Positions 42,866 through 51,648 are shown, counted from the first letter of the stretch. The stretch is DNA of 64,000 nt from Rikenellaceae bacterium (GCA_017935625.1 JAGBHC010000031.1:62001-126000); one strand, 5' to 3'. Numbers and translations are program-made. Notes: generated from the sequence alone by a model not told the origin.

Positions 42866-42910
42866 GTGGGCCCAGTAGGGCTTGAACCTACGACCCCCTG
42901 ATTATGAGTC
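42866..42910 (-). repeat. Attachment site (left), 45-bp duplicate of the tRNA-Met 3' part
   Basis: Identical to 52136-52180. It covers the tRNA from the 3' end of the anticodon arm to the discriminator base. It lacks the 5' half and so is not a functional tRNA gene. Confidence 0.93.
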
Positions 42911-43004
42911 GTAATATATTCCTTTTTGGCGTATTTTATTTTTACACAAAAGTGTGTATAAATAACAATTAATCAAGGTAATAAATATTAAGTTCTTTTC
43001 CGTT

Positions 43005-43012
43005 TATTTTTG
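43005..43012 (+). promoter_or_regulatory. -7 box near the integrase gene
   Basis: TATTTTTG 89 bases before the integrase start, overlapping the region of the arm-type repeats. No -33 box is clear. Confidence 0.4.
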
Positions 43013-43038
43013 TTGTTTTCCCGATATTCCTTGCTTTT

Positions 43039-43059
43039 GTGTGTACATTGTGTGTACAT
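43039..43059. repeat. Arm-type repeat pair, left end
   Basis: GTGTGTACAT twice (43039-43048 and 43050-43059), 11 bases start to start. The same pair occurs at the right end (52068-52088). Confidence 0.7.
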
Positions 43060-43100
43060 ATTTGAAGGTGGCAATCGAAAATTCAAAAATTTAACAGACT

Positions 43101-44327
43101 ATGAACTACGCAAAAGACGGCATAACGGTGGCCGTTATGCTCGACAGCCGACGGCCCGGAAAAAACGGACTTTGCCCGGTAAAAATACGGGTTACCTACC
43201 AGCGGGAAAGGCAATACTACCCCACGGGCAAGACCCTCGCCCCGGAACAGTGGGCCATACTTCCGACCAGCAGGACCCGTACAATGCTCGACGTGCGCCG
43301 GGACCTGGAGAGCAGCTACCAAATCGTGCGTAATACGGTCGAGGAGCTGGCCGCCGCCGGCCGTTTTTCTTTCGATGCGCTCAATCGCCGCCTGAAAAGC
43401 GGGGCGGCCGACTCCGTCAATACGATGTTCAGGGCCAAAATAGAGGCCCTGAACAAGGCGGGACGCGTCGGCAGTATGCTCGTATACAAAAATGTTTTGG
43501 ACAACCTGGAGCGCTTCGGAGGAGGCCGCATAAAGCCCGTCGCCATCACTCCCGGCTGGCTCGAGCGGTTCGAGCGCTTTTTGAGAGACGAAGACAAGAG
43601 CCAAACGACGATTGCCATCCACCTGCGCCACCTGCGCGCTATCCTCAACGAGGCCAAAAGGGCCGGGGCACTCCGGGAGGCGCAGTACCCGTTCGGGCGC
43701 GGTCGGTATGAAATACAATCCGGGGAGGGTCGGAAAATGGCCCTTACGCTCGAACAGATAGGCCGGATTGCGAAATATGACGACGGGAGCCCGGCAACGG
43801 CAAAATACCGGGATTACTGGCTGTTTCTTTACCTGTGCAACGGCATTAACGTGGCGGACTTCATCAAGTTGAGGCGCCGGGATATCCGGGACGGGGAGAT
43901 ATGTTTCGTCCGTCAGAAGACCGAACGGACGACCAAGGCACGCAGGGAAATCCGCGTTACCCTCACCGAGCCTATGCGGCGTATCATCGACAAGTGGGGC
44001 GGCCCTGCGGATGCGGACGCCTTTCTGTTTCCGATACTGAACGGAACCGAAGACGCTTTCACCCTCAAGCGCAAAACGAAAGAGCTGACGAGGGCCATAA
44101 ACAAACGCATGTCCGCCGTTGGGGCCGCACTCGGTATCGGCCGTATCTCGACTTACACGGCCCGCCATTCGTTCGCCACCGTGCTGAAGCGTGCCGGGGC
44201 GAATATCGCCTATATTTCGGAGTCTTTGGGGCATCAGGACCTGAAAACGACGGAGAACTACCTGGCAGGCTTCGAACGGGAGGAGCGACAGAAAAACGCG
44301 GAACTGCTGCTTCCTCCGGTTCTTTAA
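43101..44327 (+). CDS. int: Tyrosine recombinase (integrase)
   Basis: A 408-residue site-specific recombinase that integrates and excises the element. It has an N-terminal arm-binding region (about 1-90), a SAM-like core-binding domain (about 105-200), and a C-terminal catalytic domain. Visible catalytic residues are Arg355 in YTARHSFATVLKRAG, His378 in SLGHQDLKTT and the nucleophile Tyr387 in ENYLAGF. The first-arginine region reads CNGINVADFIKLRRRDI, with Asn250 where many integrases have Arg, as in a common Bacteroidetes subgroup. It starts 190 bases inside the left attachment site, as usual for tRNA-targeting elements. Confidence 0.95.
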   Translation: MNYAKDGITVAVMLDSRRPGKNGLCPVKIRVTYQRERQYYPTGKTLAPEQWAILPTSRTRTMLDVRRDLESSYQIVRNTVEELAAAGRFSFDALNRRLKSGAADSVNTMFRAKIEALNKAGRVGSMLVYKNVLDNLERFGGGRIKPVAITPGWLERFERFLRDEDKSQTTIAIHLRHLRAILNEAKRAGALREAQYPFGRGRYEIQSGEGRKMALTLEQIGRIAKYDDGSPATAKYRDYWLFLYLCNGINVADFIKLRRRDIRDGEICFVRQKTERTTKARREIRVTLTEPMRRIIDKWGGPADADAFLFPILNGTEDAFTLKRKTKELTRAINKRMSAVGAALGIGRISTYTARHSFATVLKRAGANIAYISESLGHQDLKTTENYLAGFEREERQKNAELLLPPVL

Positions 44328-44522
44328 TGCTAATTGTTGATAATAATTTGATAACCAGTGGTATAAAACAAAACGTGACTCGAAGGCCCCCTTTTGAGTC
44401 TTTATATTAGCGAGGTCCCGATAGTACCGGGGTCAAGACGGAAATAGGCTTTTCCCATCTTTATTATGAAGAGGCCCCGGGCGCCCACGTTGGGTGGCGG
44501 TAAAAACCTCGTTAAAAAAACT

Positions 44523-44867
44523 ATGAAAAATTTTAATTCTTCTGAGAATGACCTTCGCGCCATTGTCCGCGAGGAAGTCAGGGCGGCCCTGTCCCCGAAA
44601 GGGCGGGCGCCTCAACCCGAAGCGCGAGAGGTGCTCAACCTGGAGGGCGCCCTGCGCCTGCTCGACGAGCTGGGCGTACCCTTGACGCGTAAAACCGTCT
44701 ACAACCTTACCACCGACCGGGCTATTCCGTACCGTAAGAACGGGCGGCGGCTCGTTTTCTCCCGCCGGGAGCTTACGGCATGGGTGGATGCCCGTATGGT
44801 AGCCCCCTCCGAAAGTAGAAAGGCCGCTGCGTTGAGGCTGGCACAAAACGCAAACTTAAAACGCTAA
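44523..44867 (+). CDS. Helix-turn-helix excisionase-like protein
   Basis: A small DNA-binding protein of 114 residues. The start MKNFNSSENDLRAIV at 44523 is preferred over an upstream in-frame ATG (44466). A MerR/Xis-type winged helix-turn-helix lies in the middle: LNLEGALRLLDELG, then LTRKTVYNLTTDRAIPYRKN and RRLVFSRRELTAWVDARM. This pattern is standard for Bacteroidetes element excisionases. It probably helps the integrase at the arm sites. The next gene starts seven bases later. Confidence 0.85.
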   Translation: MKNFNSSENDLRAIVREEVRAALSPKGRAPQPEAREVLNLEGALRLLDELGVPLTRKTVYNLTTDRAIPYRKNGRRLVFSRRELTAWVDARMVAPSESRKAAALRLAQNANLKR

Positions 44868-44874
44868 AAACAGC

Positions 44875-45456
44875 ATGGACAACGTAAAAAAGCCCGCCCC
44901 CGCGACGAACAGCGGAAACGGGCAAAGTGTAATCGACAGAGCCAACGACAAAAGTAAAGACAATTTTCCAAACGGGCAACAGCCGTCCCCCTATTTCGAC
45001 GAGTACGAAAACGGGCTGATAGACATCTACGCCCCCGGGCGGGTACGCCGTTTTCTCTTCGTCTCGCCGTTCTTGCAGCAGATGGACATGCTGGAGTTTC
45101 CCGTCCACCGTCGGGACGACGACTCGCCGTGCCAACCCGTACGACGCGTACAGCTGGCTCCGCCGCCTCTCACTTGGAATGTGAGGGACAGACAGAACAA
45201 GGCCTACGAAACCCTCGACTGTGTCGAGTTCACGCGAGTCATTGCGCCTATACTGGGCGTGGCTCCCGTTCTTTACCGCTGGGATATAGTAGACGGGGAT
45301 ACCACCGAGGCGGAGGCCGAGGAGTGGCGCCGCGACTTCTGGCAGGACCTGTGCGTGCCCGACCAGCTGATGGGTGCGCGGGAGGCTCTATACATCTGGG
45401 AGGACGGCCACAAAACTCCATCTGACCTAAGAGGAGGGGGCGTGATATGGCTATAG
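44875..45456 (+). CDS. Unknown protein of the mobile element, 193 residues
   Basis: I do not recognise the family. It is hydrophilic, with a Lys/Asn/Gly-rich N-terminal 40 residues. A globular middle (VRRFLFVSPFLQQMDMLEFP) and an acidic tryptophan-rich segment (TTEAEAEEWRRDFWQDLC) follow. There is no signal peptide or membrane segment. Its last ten bases overlap the primase-helicase start, so it is co-transcribed and probably coupled. Position suggests a replication accessory or regulator. Confidence 0.7.
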   Translation: MDNVKKPAPATNSGNGQSVIDRANDKSKDNFPNGQQPSPYFDEYENGLIDIYAPGRVRRFLFVSPFLQQMDMLEFPVHRRDDDSPCQPVRRVQLAPPPLTWNVRDRQNKAYETLDCVEFTRVIAPILGVAPVLYRWDIVDGDTTEAEAEEWRRDFWQDLCVPDQLMGAREALYIWEDGHKTPSDLRGGGVIWL

Positions 45457-47987
45457 GACAGACCGGGGAGAAAAGCGCCGCACCGGCGGCGCTCCTCCAT
45501 ATCTCGGAACTCAAAAGCCCGAAGAACCTGGGAACCGTCCGCCCCCTGGCCGTAACGTGGCGGGAGTTCGTCGGGCGTTTCCGGAAAGCCCGAACTGCAG
45601 ACAAGGGCGCGGCGGGGGCTTATGTTGGCGCACGGCTTAAAGACGGCAAGCGGTGCCGGGCCTCTCTTCTCGACGCGTCCCTGTTGTCTCTCGACTTCGA
45701 CGGCGGGGCGGTCATGGACGACGTAGATTTGGTGCTCGGCTGCTTGCCCTACTCCTATCTGATTTACCCCTCCCACAACCACGGGATAGCCAAAGACGGG
45801 GCCCCGGCCTGCGACCGGTTTCGCGTGGTCATACCGCTCAGCCGCCCGGTCAGCCGGGAGGAGTACGGGCGCCTGTCGCGGCGGCTTCTGGAGCAGCTGG
45901 GGAACCCGGAGGTAGACCGCACGTGCCTGGACGAGCCGGAGCGGCTTTTCTACTATCCGACTCGACCGGCCGGGGAGTCCTACGAGCCCCGTATCTATGA
46001 CGAAGACTGCGTTCCGCTCGACGTCGATGCGGTGCTCGCTTCGTGTATGTCCTCTATTTCGCACGGAAACGGCTTAAAAATCGATTCAAATTCGAAAGAC
46101 GATAAATGTATCAACTCGGAGGGGAACGATGTAATATCGGCCTTTAATGGCGTTTTCGATATTCACGAGGCTATCGCCGAATTTTTGCCCGAAACCTACG
46201 TGCCCTGCCCGGAAAGGGGAGATGCGTACTACACCTACGCCGCCGGCACTACGACGGGCGGCCTGTGTGTGGAGCCGGACGGGCGGCGGGCCTACTCCCA
46301 CCATAGCAGCGACCCGGCCAGGACCGGGTATTGGGTGAATGCGTTCGACCTGGTCCGCCTCCACCTGTTCGGCGAACTCGACAAGGGGCTGCCCGACGGC
46401 ACACGGATGGGAGAGCGGCCCAGCTTCCGGGCTATGACCGAGAAAGCGGAGAGTATACCGGCCGTGCGGGAGGCTCTCTGGAAGGCTCGGGTGCGGGCCG
46501 CGCTGGCCGACTTCGGCAGCGAGCCGGATTCGACGTTCCCCGCTGAAGACGGCAGGACGAGCCCGGCGGGTACTTCGTCCGTCCGTGCCGCTCTGGAGCG
46601 TGCCTTGTGCTTTAAGGACCGGCCCCCTTCCGGGGAGCGGGAGTCGTGGGGCAAACCGTCGGACCGTCTGGTCGCCGACAAGGCGGCGGAATGGCTCCTC
46701 AAGGCCGGCGAGGCAACGGGAGCTCCTTTCCGGTACTATTCGGAGACGCCGGGCGAAAGAGACAAGGCGAACGGGTTCCCCGTCATCTTCACCGGTACGC
46801 ATTGGGAGCGTGTCGGGGGCGCCTGGCTGCGGCGCGCGCTGTCGGGGGCGGCCGGGGCCGTAGGGTTTCCCCCGCTCTGTTGCCGGGCCGCTCCCGTGCT
46901 GGACCTGGCCGTCCGGCAGTTTACGGAACGCGCCGGTGCGTTCGACCGGATGCGTATCCCGGAGGGGGCTTTCTTTCGGGCAAACCTGCTCAACGGAACT
47001 CTGACCATAACGGAGCGGGGGGAGACTTTCGAGGAGCACGACCCCGCGGACGGCTTCCGATACGTGCTGCCTTTTGAATACGACCCGGGGACCGGCTGCC
47101 CGGTTTTCCGGAAGTTCTTCGACCGGGTTCTGCCTCAACCCGACGCGCAGCTGGTTCTAATGGAGCACGTCGCGGTGCTTTTCTGCGACGGGTTCAAGCA
47201 GGAGCGGCTGCCCGTGCTCTACGGGGACCAGGGGGCGAACGGCAAGAGCACCTTTGCCGAGCTGGTGAAAGACCTGGTGGGCGGTCTGGCCTCGTCTTTC
47301 TCGCTGGGGCAGCTTACGACCCCGGAGAAGTCGTGGTATCGCAAGGAGCTGCTCGGCTGTCTGGTGAATATCTGCTCCGAGCTCGACGGTGTCAAGAGTC
47401 TGGAGATATTCAAGCAGCTGGCCAGCCGGGAGTGTATCGCCGCCGAGAAGAAAGGGGGCACTCCGGCGACGATGTGCGGATATGCCCGGCTGTTGATATG
47501 CACGAACAGCCTGCGGGGGATGGGGCAGATGGACAATGCCGCCCGGCGCCGCGTGCATGTCTTCCCCTTTACCGAGAGTATTCCCGAGCACGAGCAGGAC
47601 CGGCAGCTGCGCGACAAGCTCCGCAAGGAACTGCCGGGCGTATTCGCTCTGGTTGCGGAAGCCGCACGGGGGCTTATCGGGCGAAAGGGCCTGCACTCTC
47701 CGTCCGAGACGCTGAAAGAGAGCGGGCGCATGCTGCTAATGGAGACGGACAGCTTTTACGCCTTTGTCGAGGAGCGGTGCGAGTATGTTCCGGGGGCTGT
47801 GTTGCCGCTGTCGGGGCTGCTCGCGGAATACGACGCCTATTGCCAGGAGGAGGGCTACCCCGCGGCACGCGCCGACGCGTCCCGGCGCAAAAGGCTCTCC
47901 GCGGCTCTCGTCAAGAAGTTCGGAGACCCGGTAAAAAGATACGCACGAAACGGTACCGTTTTCGCGGTACGGGTCCGAAACGAGTGA
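45447..47987 (+). CDS. P4-type primase-helicase
   Basis: An 846-residue replication protein. The N-terminal part has archaeo-eukaryotic primase hallmarks: SLDFDGG (Asp83, Asp85), YPSHNHG (Ser109-His110) and CDRFRVVIPL. A zinc- or DNA-binding middle follows. The C-terminal superfamily 3 helicase has Walker A GDQGANGKSTF (about 593-603), an NICSELDGV Walker B-like segment, the sensor LLICTNSL, and TDSFYAFVEE in the winged-helix tail. The same order occurs in the alpha protein of satellite P4, which melts and primes its own origin. The iteron array lies 110 bases after its stop. Confidence 0.88.
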   Translation: MAIGQTGEKSAAPAALLHISELKSPKNLGTVRPLAVTWREFVGRFRKARTADKGAAGAYVGARLKDGKRCRASLLDASLLSLDFDGGAVMDDVDLVLGCLPYSYLIYPSHNHGIAKDGAPACDRFRVVIPLSRPVSREEYGRLSRRLLEQLGNPEVDRTCLDEPERLFYYPTRPAGESYEPRIYDEDCVPLDVDAVLASCMSSISHGNGLKIDSNSKDDKCINSEGNDVISAFNGVFDIHEAIAEFLPETYVPCPERGDAYYTYAAGTTTGGLCVEPDGRRAYSHHSSDPARTGYWVNAFDLVRLHLFGELDKGLPDGTRMGERPSFRAMTEKAESIPAVREALWKARVRAALADFGSEPDSTFPAEDGRTSPAGTSSVRAALERALCFKDRPPSGERESWGKPSDRLVADKAAEWLLKAGEATGAPFRYYSETPGERDKANGFPVIFTGTHWERVGGAWLRRALSGAAGAVGFPPLCCRAAPVLDLAVRQFTERAGAFDRMRIPEGAFFRANLLNGTLTITERGETFEEHDPADGFRYVLPFEYDPGTGCPVFRKFFDRVLPQPDAQLVLMEHVAVLFCDGFKQERLPVLYGDQGANGKSTFAELVKDLVGGLASSFSLGQLTTPEKSWYRKELLGCLVNICSELDGVKSLEIFKQLASRECIAAEKKGGTPATMCGYARLLICTNSLRGMGQMDNAARRRVHVFPFTESIPEHEQDRQLRDKLRKELPGVFALVAEAARGLIGRKGLHSPSETLKESGRMLLMETDSFYAFVEERCEYVPGAVLPLSGLLAEYDAYCQEEGYPAARADASRRKRLSAALVKKFGDPVKRYARNGTVFAVRVRNE

Positions 47988-48096
47988 CACCGGGAAAACG
48001 GATACGGGGGCTGCACTTACGGTGCGGCCCCTTTTTTCTTGGGGTCGCGGGCCTGTCTGTCGTAATGTGCTGAAAAACAACGGATAGTGGGAGAGC

Positions 48097-48356
48097 GTGA
48101 AGATGCGGTGAAGATGATGTGAAGATAGTACGGGGGTTAAGTTATTGACAATCAACACATGTTAAGATGTGAAGATATTTTCAATACTTTATACACGCGT
48201 GAGTGATATGTGTTTTATCTCTTACGTCTTATTTATCTGCTTTTTTTTCTTTTTCTCACGCGTAGAAGTGTAGAATATCTTCACATCTTAACATGAATTG
48301 ATATACAGATAGTTAAGGTGTGAAGATGCCCCTTTTTATCTTCACCGCATCTTCAC
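48097..48356. repeat. Iteron array, candidate replication origin of the element
   Basis: Eight copies of GTGAAGAT: forward at 48097, 48108, 48119, 48169 and 48320, reverse at 48277-48284, 48338-48345 and 48349-48356. The first three are exactly 11 bases apart, as are the last two. A perfect 22-base inverted repeat (48158-48179 with 48274-48295) encloses an AT-rich 94-base core. That core has a nested inverted ACGCGTGAG (48195-48203) / CTCACGCGT (48255-48263). Iterons plus an AT-rich core next to a primase-helicase mark an origin. Confidence 0.8.
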
Positions 48357-48736
48357 ACTCGGCGGCTTCTGACTCCGCATCCCCGGAAAATGTTATAAGT
48401 ATATAATACTTATAACATAATTTTTTTTTCGGCTTTTTTCGAATTTCCAACCACACAAGACAAGTCCGGCCCCGCATCGGGCGGGGGTTTCGAAATCGGG
48501 CGGGAAGAGGGGCGGCGATACCTTATTATTTATTGTCCCATCCAATGGGAACCGGGTGGGGTGTACTCCTCTAATGTGGGAAAAGCCTGCGCGAGCACGA
48601 CAGGCCCGTGCCGAAATGTGGCGAACCCCCGCGCGAAAACAGCGAGGGCCCCGCCGCAGCGGAGCCCCTCCCCTCAGATAGGCTGCTCTTTGTTTTCGCC
48701 GTTCTGCCCGCTTGGGGGCCCCGACGACCGGCGCCC
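48357..48736. other. Noncoding remainder between origin and antirepressor
   Basis: Holds the palindrome at 48390-48418 with its T9 tail and otherwise GC-mixed sequence. No gene supported. Confidence 0.55.
48390..48429. terminator. Perfect AT palindrome with T9 tail
   Basis: 13-bp perfect stem (48390-48402 with 48406-48418), ATA loop, then AA and nine T. It may end transcription from the replication genes or be part of the origin. Confidence 0.65.
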
Positions 48737-49594
48737 CTATTCCTGTTCTTTGCCGGCCTTTTCGAGCTGTGGGGCGTCCTTACCTGCCAGCACCTGTTTT
48801 GCGTTTACGGGAGATATGACCGAGCGCCCCAGCTGGGCTTCCAGTTGTCGCCGGGCCGCCTTTGCGACACTGCCACCGCTTTTCGCGACTTTTGCGTTTT
48901 GCTGGAATCCTTTGGGCCTCTGCTGCCTGGAAATCTCAGTTACCGAGGCTTCGGCCAGCGTATTGAGCGCTAATTCGACGTTGGTCATGTTGTCGCGCAG
49001 ATTCTCTTTTTTCAGCCCTTTGTATTGCTTGTAGGCCTTTGTCGTCCGTCCGGCCCACTCCATCGTTATGATATCGGTAAGGGTGGCGTATTGCTGTCCC
49101 TCGATTCCCCGCCGCTGCCACTCGTCCGTCAGTTCCTTGCGCACCTCCATGCTTTTCAAACGCTGGTTTATCCAGTTGTCCGAATATCCCAACCGTTTGT
49201 AATCGGTCATCGCCTGGCCGATAGACAGCTCGGGGTCCTGCATCTGGTCAAGACGGTCGGCGGCGACTTGCGCCATCCATTGTTTGAACGGTTCGGCCTT
49301 GGGCGACGGTATGGACTGAATCAACCGGAAAAGCTGTTCGGAGTCTGCAACGTCTGTGAGGCGCATTTTACCGTCGGCGGCGGGCAGTTTCAAAGCGTGA
49401 CAATTTGTCACGGTTTCGTTTCCCTCCTCGATTAGCCGCTGTTTGAGCTTGCGCCAGTATGCCTGCGGGTTGGTGCTGTCGGTCAGGGCGCCGATTACAT
49501 CCACGACAGAGAAGTACCACCGTTCGGCCTCGTCGTCCCAAACGGTACGTACTTTTCGCTGCTCGAATAATTGTATGGCTTGCTTCTGTGTCAT
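48737..49594 (-). CDS. BRO-N-type phage antirepressor-like protein
   Basis: A 285-residue protein with an N-terminal BRO domain: FEQRKVRTVWDDEAERWYFS, VVDVIGALTDSTNPQAYWRKL, and LTDVADSEQLFRLIQSIPS. The C-terminal part is helical and charged (WAGRTTKAYKQYKGLKKENL, then a Lys/Ala/Gln-rich tail). Such proteins counteract phage repressors or respond to DNA damage (DinD-like). It is in an operon with the small repressor upstream, four bases apart. It probably controls the switch between integrated and replicating states. Confidence 0.85.
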   Translation of the reverse strand: MTQKQAIQLFEQRKVRTVWDDEAERWYFSVVDVIGALTDSTNPQAYWRKLKQRLIEEGNETVTNCHALKLPAADGKMRLTDVADSEQLFRLIQSIPSPKAEPFKQWMAQVAADRLDQMQDPELSIGQAMTDYKRLGYSDNWINQRLKSMEVRKELTDEWQRRGIEGQQYATLTDIITMEWAGRTTKAYKQYKGLKKENLRDNMTNVELALNTLAEASVTEISRQQRPKGFQQNAKVAKSGGSVAKAARRQLEAQLGRSVISPVNAKQVLAGKDAPQLEKAGKEQE

Positions 49595-49597
49595 GCT

Positions 49598-49840
49598 TTA
49601 CCCCCTTTCCTTAATCTCCAGCACCGTTCCGCATTTCGGGCAGACAATCGTGTTCGACTTCGGCGTAAAGAGTTCCGATACCTCGACATTCAAAATATCA
49701 GCTATTTCTTGCAGTCGCTTTAAGGGCGGGTTCCCGTTGTCGCCAATAGCAATGCTTAACCCCGTTTCAGTCATTCCAAGACGTGCCGCCAATTCTTTGG
49801 CAGTCATTCCCCGCTCCTTTAATAATTCTTTGACTCTCAT
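49598..49840 (-). CDS. Small XRE-type repressor with a C-terminal zinc-ribbon half
   Basis: An 80-residue protein. Residues 1-60 form a lambda-Cro/XRE helix-turn-helix (LLKERGMTAKELAARLGMTE, LKRLQEIADILNVEVSELF). It ends with CPKCGTVLEIKERG, a single CxxC knuckle that could bind zinc as a dimer. It is the likely repressor of the element, next to divergent promoters and followed by an antirepressor-like gene. Confidence 0.88.
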   Translation of the reverse strand: MRVKELLKERGMTAKELAARLGMTETGLSIAIGDNGNPPLKRLQEIADILNVEVSELFTPKSNTIVCPKCGTVLEIKERG

Positions 49841-49859
49841 TTTGACGTGTTATTTGTTA

Positions 49860-49890
49860 CAAATATAGTAATGTTTACACAAATGGCAAA
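49860..49890 (-). promoter_or_regulatory. Leftward promoter of the repressor-antirepressor operon
   Basis: Minus strand TTTG (49890-49887), 19-base spacer, TATATTTG (49867-49860). It lies 20 bases from the repressor start. Confidence 0.75.
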
Positions 49891-49927
49891 TAGTTTTAAT
49901 GTCAATTAAATTTTTATCTCAAAACCC

Positions 49928-49958
49928 TTGTGTGTTATCAAAATGATATTTATATTTG
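49928..49958 (+). promoter_or_regulatory. Rightward promoter of the small-gene operon
   Basis: TTG (49928-49930), 20-base spacer, TATATTTG (49951-49958); 32 bases before the first start. With the leftward promoter it forms a divergent switch region of about 150 bases, where repressor operators would be expected. Confidence 0.75.
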
Positions 49959-49989
49959 TATTCAGTAATCAAAATAATAGTTAAATACT

Positions 49990-50265
49990 ATGACCGCCGC
50001 TACCCAAACCGAACTGATGCAAATTGCCAAAGAAGCCGCAGCGTACATCACGAAGCTGAACGGCGAAAGCGCTACTTTCGAAATCGAGGGCGACACCCTG
50101 ACCGCCGTAATCGAGTACAAGGCCGAGATAGGCTATGACAAGGGCGACTACTGGACGGCGCCCTGTTCGTGGGTCGAGCGTGACGAGATAAAGGTCGTAA
50201 CGGTCTATGGCGAAAAGGGTGACGATACCGAGGCCGCTGAATGGCTCACTAAGCGACTGAATTAA
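49990..50265 (+). CDS. Small unknown protein, 91 residues
   Basis: Acidic soluble protein (MTAATQTELMQIAKEAAAYI, then ESATFEIEGDTLTAVIEYKA and a C-terminal EAAEWLTKRLN helix). I do not recognise it. First gene of the rightward operon and close to its promoter, so it may be an early product. Homologues are expected only in related elements. Confidence 0.65.
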   Translation: MTAATQTELMQIAKEAAAYITKLNGESATFEIEGDTLTAVIEYKAEIGYDKGDYWTAPCSWVERDEIKVVTVYGEKGDDTEAAEWLTKRLN

Positions 50266-50313
50266 CAGGAATAGGGGCGCCGGTCGTCGGGGCCCCGCAA
50301 CGAGAGAATAACG

Positions 50314-50631
50314 ATGAAAAGACAAGATTTATCGACCATCATGCGCCGGGCGTGGCAGATTGCCCGGGTTACGGGCAAGGCGTTCGCCGTGGCCCTCTCG
50401 AAGTCGTGGCAGCTCTACCGGCTGACCAAACAAATGCGGGCCGGCTTGGTGCGGTTCGCTTACGAAAAGGCAGACGGCACGCTGCGCAAGGCCGTAGGAA
50501 CGCTCCGAGACACGGCGGCGCTGGTCAAGGGTACGGGCCGTCCCGACGACGGGCGTACGGTCAGGTATTACGACGTTGAGGCGCAGGGCTGGCGCTCGTT
50601 CAGGGCCGAGAATTTTGTGGTCGTGTATTGA
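50314..50631 (+). CDS. Small DUF2693-like protein, 105 residues
   Basis: A basic helical N-terminus (about 1-45) is followed by KADGTLRKAVGTLRDT and RTVRYYDVEAQGWRSFRAEN, which resemble the small SH3-like DUF2693 proteins found on Bacteroides mobile elements. The function of that family is unknown. It lies 48 bases after the previous gene. Confidence 0.65.
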   Translation: MKRQDLSTIMRRAWQIARVTGKAFAVALSKSWQLYRLTKQMRAGLVRFAYEKADGTLRKAVGTLRDTAALVKGTGRPDDGRTVRYYDVEAQGWRSFRAENFVVVY

Positions 50632-50743
50632 GCCGCTCCATGAACGAAACAGTAACGGAGTGCCCTGGCCGGCTGGAGGCGGAAATGTTTCCGGCGGGTC
50701 CCGGCAATTCCAGAACAATAAAAACCAATCTTAAAAAAAAACT

Positions 50744-51064
50744 ATGGAAAACAAACCTGTGGAGCGCAACACCGCCAGAGAGGCGGAAGCGCTCGAAAAA
50801 GAAAAGCGAGCGAAGAACCAGGCGTGGGACTTTATTACGCAACGGGGACTGCTCGACGACTTCCTGCGATACGTCGAATCCGGGCAACTGCCGCCCACAC
50901 ACGACAAGCGGCCACAGACCGGCTACGGCCGGCGCATCGAGGTTTCCCGGTACAGCCTTGAAAGGCTGGCGCATGTCGTGCGCGGTGTGCGTAGCCCGCT
51001 CGAATGGGTGGAGGGGCTCGCCTCTATTCTGCGCGGTTACTCCGAGATGCTGTCCGATATTTAG
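50744..51064 (+). CDS. Small unknown protein, 106 residues
   Basis: Charged helical N-terminus (EREAEALEKEKRA-like), then TQRGLLDDFLRYVESGQLP and ISRYSLERLAHVVRG-like segments that look all-helical. The start follows an A-rich ribosome-binding region (AAAAAAAACT). No family recognised; codon use matches the other element genes. Confidence 0.6.
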   Translation: MENKPVERNTAREAEALEKEKRAKNQAWDFITQRGLLDDFLRYVESGQLPPTHDKRPQTGYGRRIEVSRYSLERLAHVVRGVRSPLEWVEGLASILRGYSEMLSDI

Positions 51065-51088
51065 AACGGCGTAGGGGGTTCGCGCAGA

Positions 51089-51247
51089 ATGCAGAACGAA
51101 GACCCCGCCGCCGTGCTGGACAGCCTGCGCGAACGGTACGCCCCCGACGCATCGGAGGAACACGACCGCGCCTACTTTCTTGCCGACTTCATCGAGCTGC
51201 TACAAGTTGCCGACGGTGTGGCCGGTTTTGTCTCGGGGAGCGAATAA
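51089..51247 (+). CDS. Very small acidic protein, 52 residues
   Basis: ATG at 51089 opens MQNEDPAAVLDSLRERYAPD, a clean acidic amphipathic reading ending FVSGSE and a TAA at 51245-51247. It fits between the genes on either side without overlap. Short length makes it less certain. Confidence 0.45.
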   Translation: MQNEDPAAVLDSLRERYAPDASEEHDRAYFLADFIELLQVADGVAGFVSGSE

Positions 51248-51267
51248 CATTCTAAATTTTGTAAAGT

Positions 51268-51648
51268 ATGAACACACAAGAAAAACCGGCTGTGCGAGTC
51301 TATGCACAGCACGCCTACGAACTGAAAGGGCCCGGTCGGCTTACTTTTTCCGTCTCGGTCCGGGGTAACATCGAGTTGGATGACCTCGACGCGGACGAAC
51401 TCAAGGAACTGTTCTACGTGGCTGGCCGTGTCCTGAGTGCCGCTGGCCTTTTACCTCCTTCAGACGCGAAAGGCGGGGACGTTCGGGACCAGATAGACGT
51501 AACGGTGCCCGACGGGGCTGTCCTCAGAGGGTACGAGGAGGAGTACCTCGATGACCGGACGACCGGGGACGCCCGTCGTGCAGGTTTCAAGACGACCGCC
51601 ACGCGCGAGGAATCCCAGTCACATAATCAAAAACGGGTTAAGCTATGA
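51268..51648 (+). CDS. Small unknown protein, 126 residues
   Basis: Contains a beta-rich N-terminus (VRVYAQHAYELKGPGRLTFS), an acidic middle (IELDDLDADELKELFYVAG) and a hydrophilic tail. No family recognised. Its stop overlaps the next start by four bases, so the two are coupled. Confidence 0.6.
   Translation: MNTQEKPAVRVYAQHAYELKGPGRLTFSVSVRGNIELDDLDADELKELFYVAGRVLSAAGLLPPSDAKGGDVRDQIDVTVPDGAVLRGYEEEYLDDRTTGDARRAGFKTTATREESQSHNQKRVKL

Noticed and set aside
42866-42910. Second functional tRNA-Met gene
   Set aside because: Only the 3' part of the tRNA is present; the 5' acceptor strand and D-arm are missing, so it is an attachment-site duplicate.
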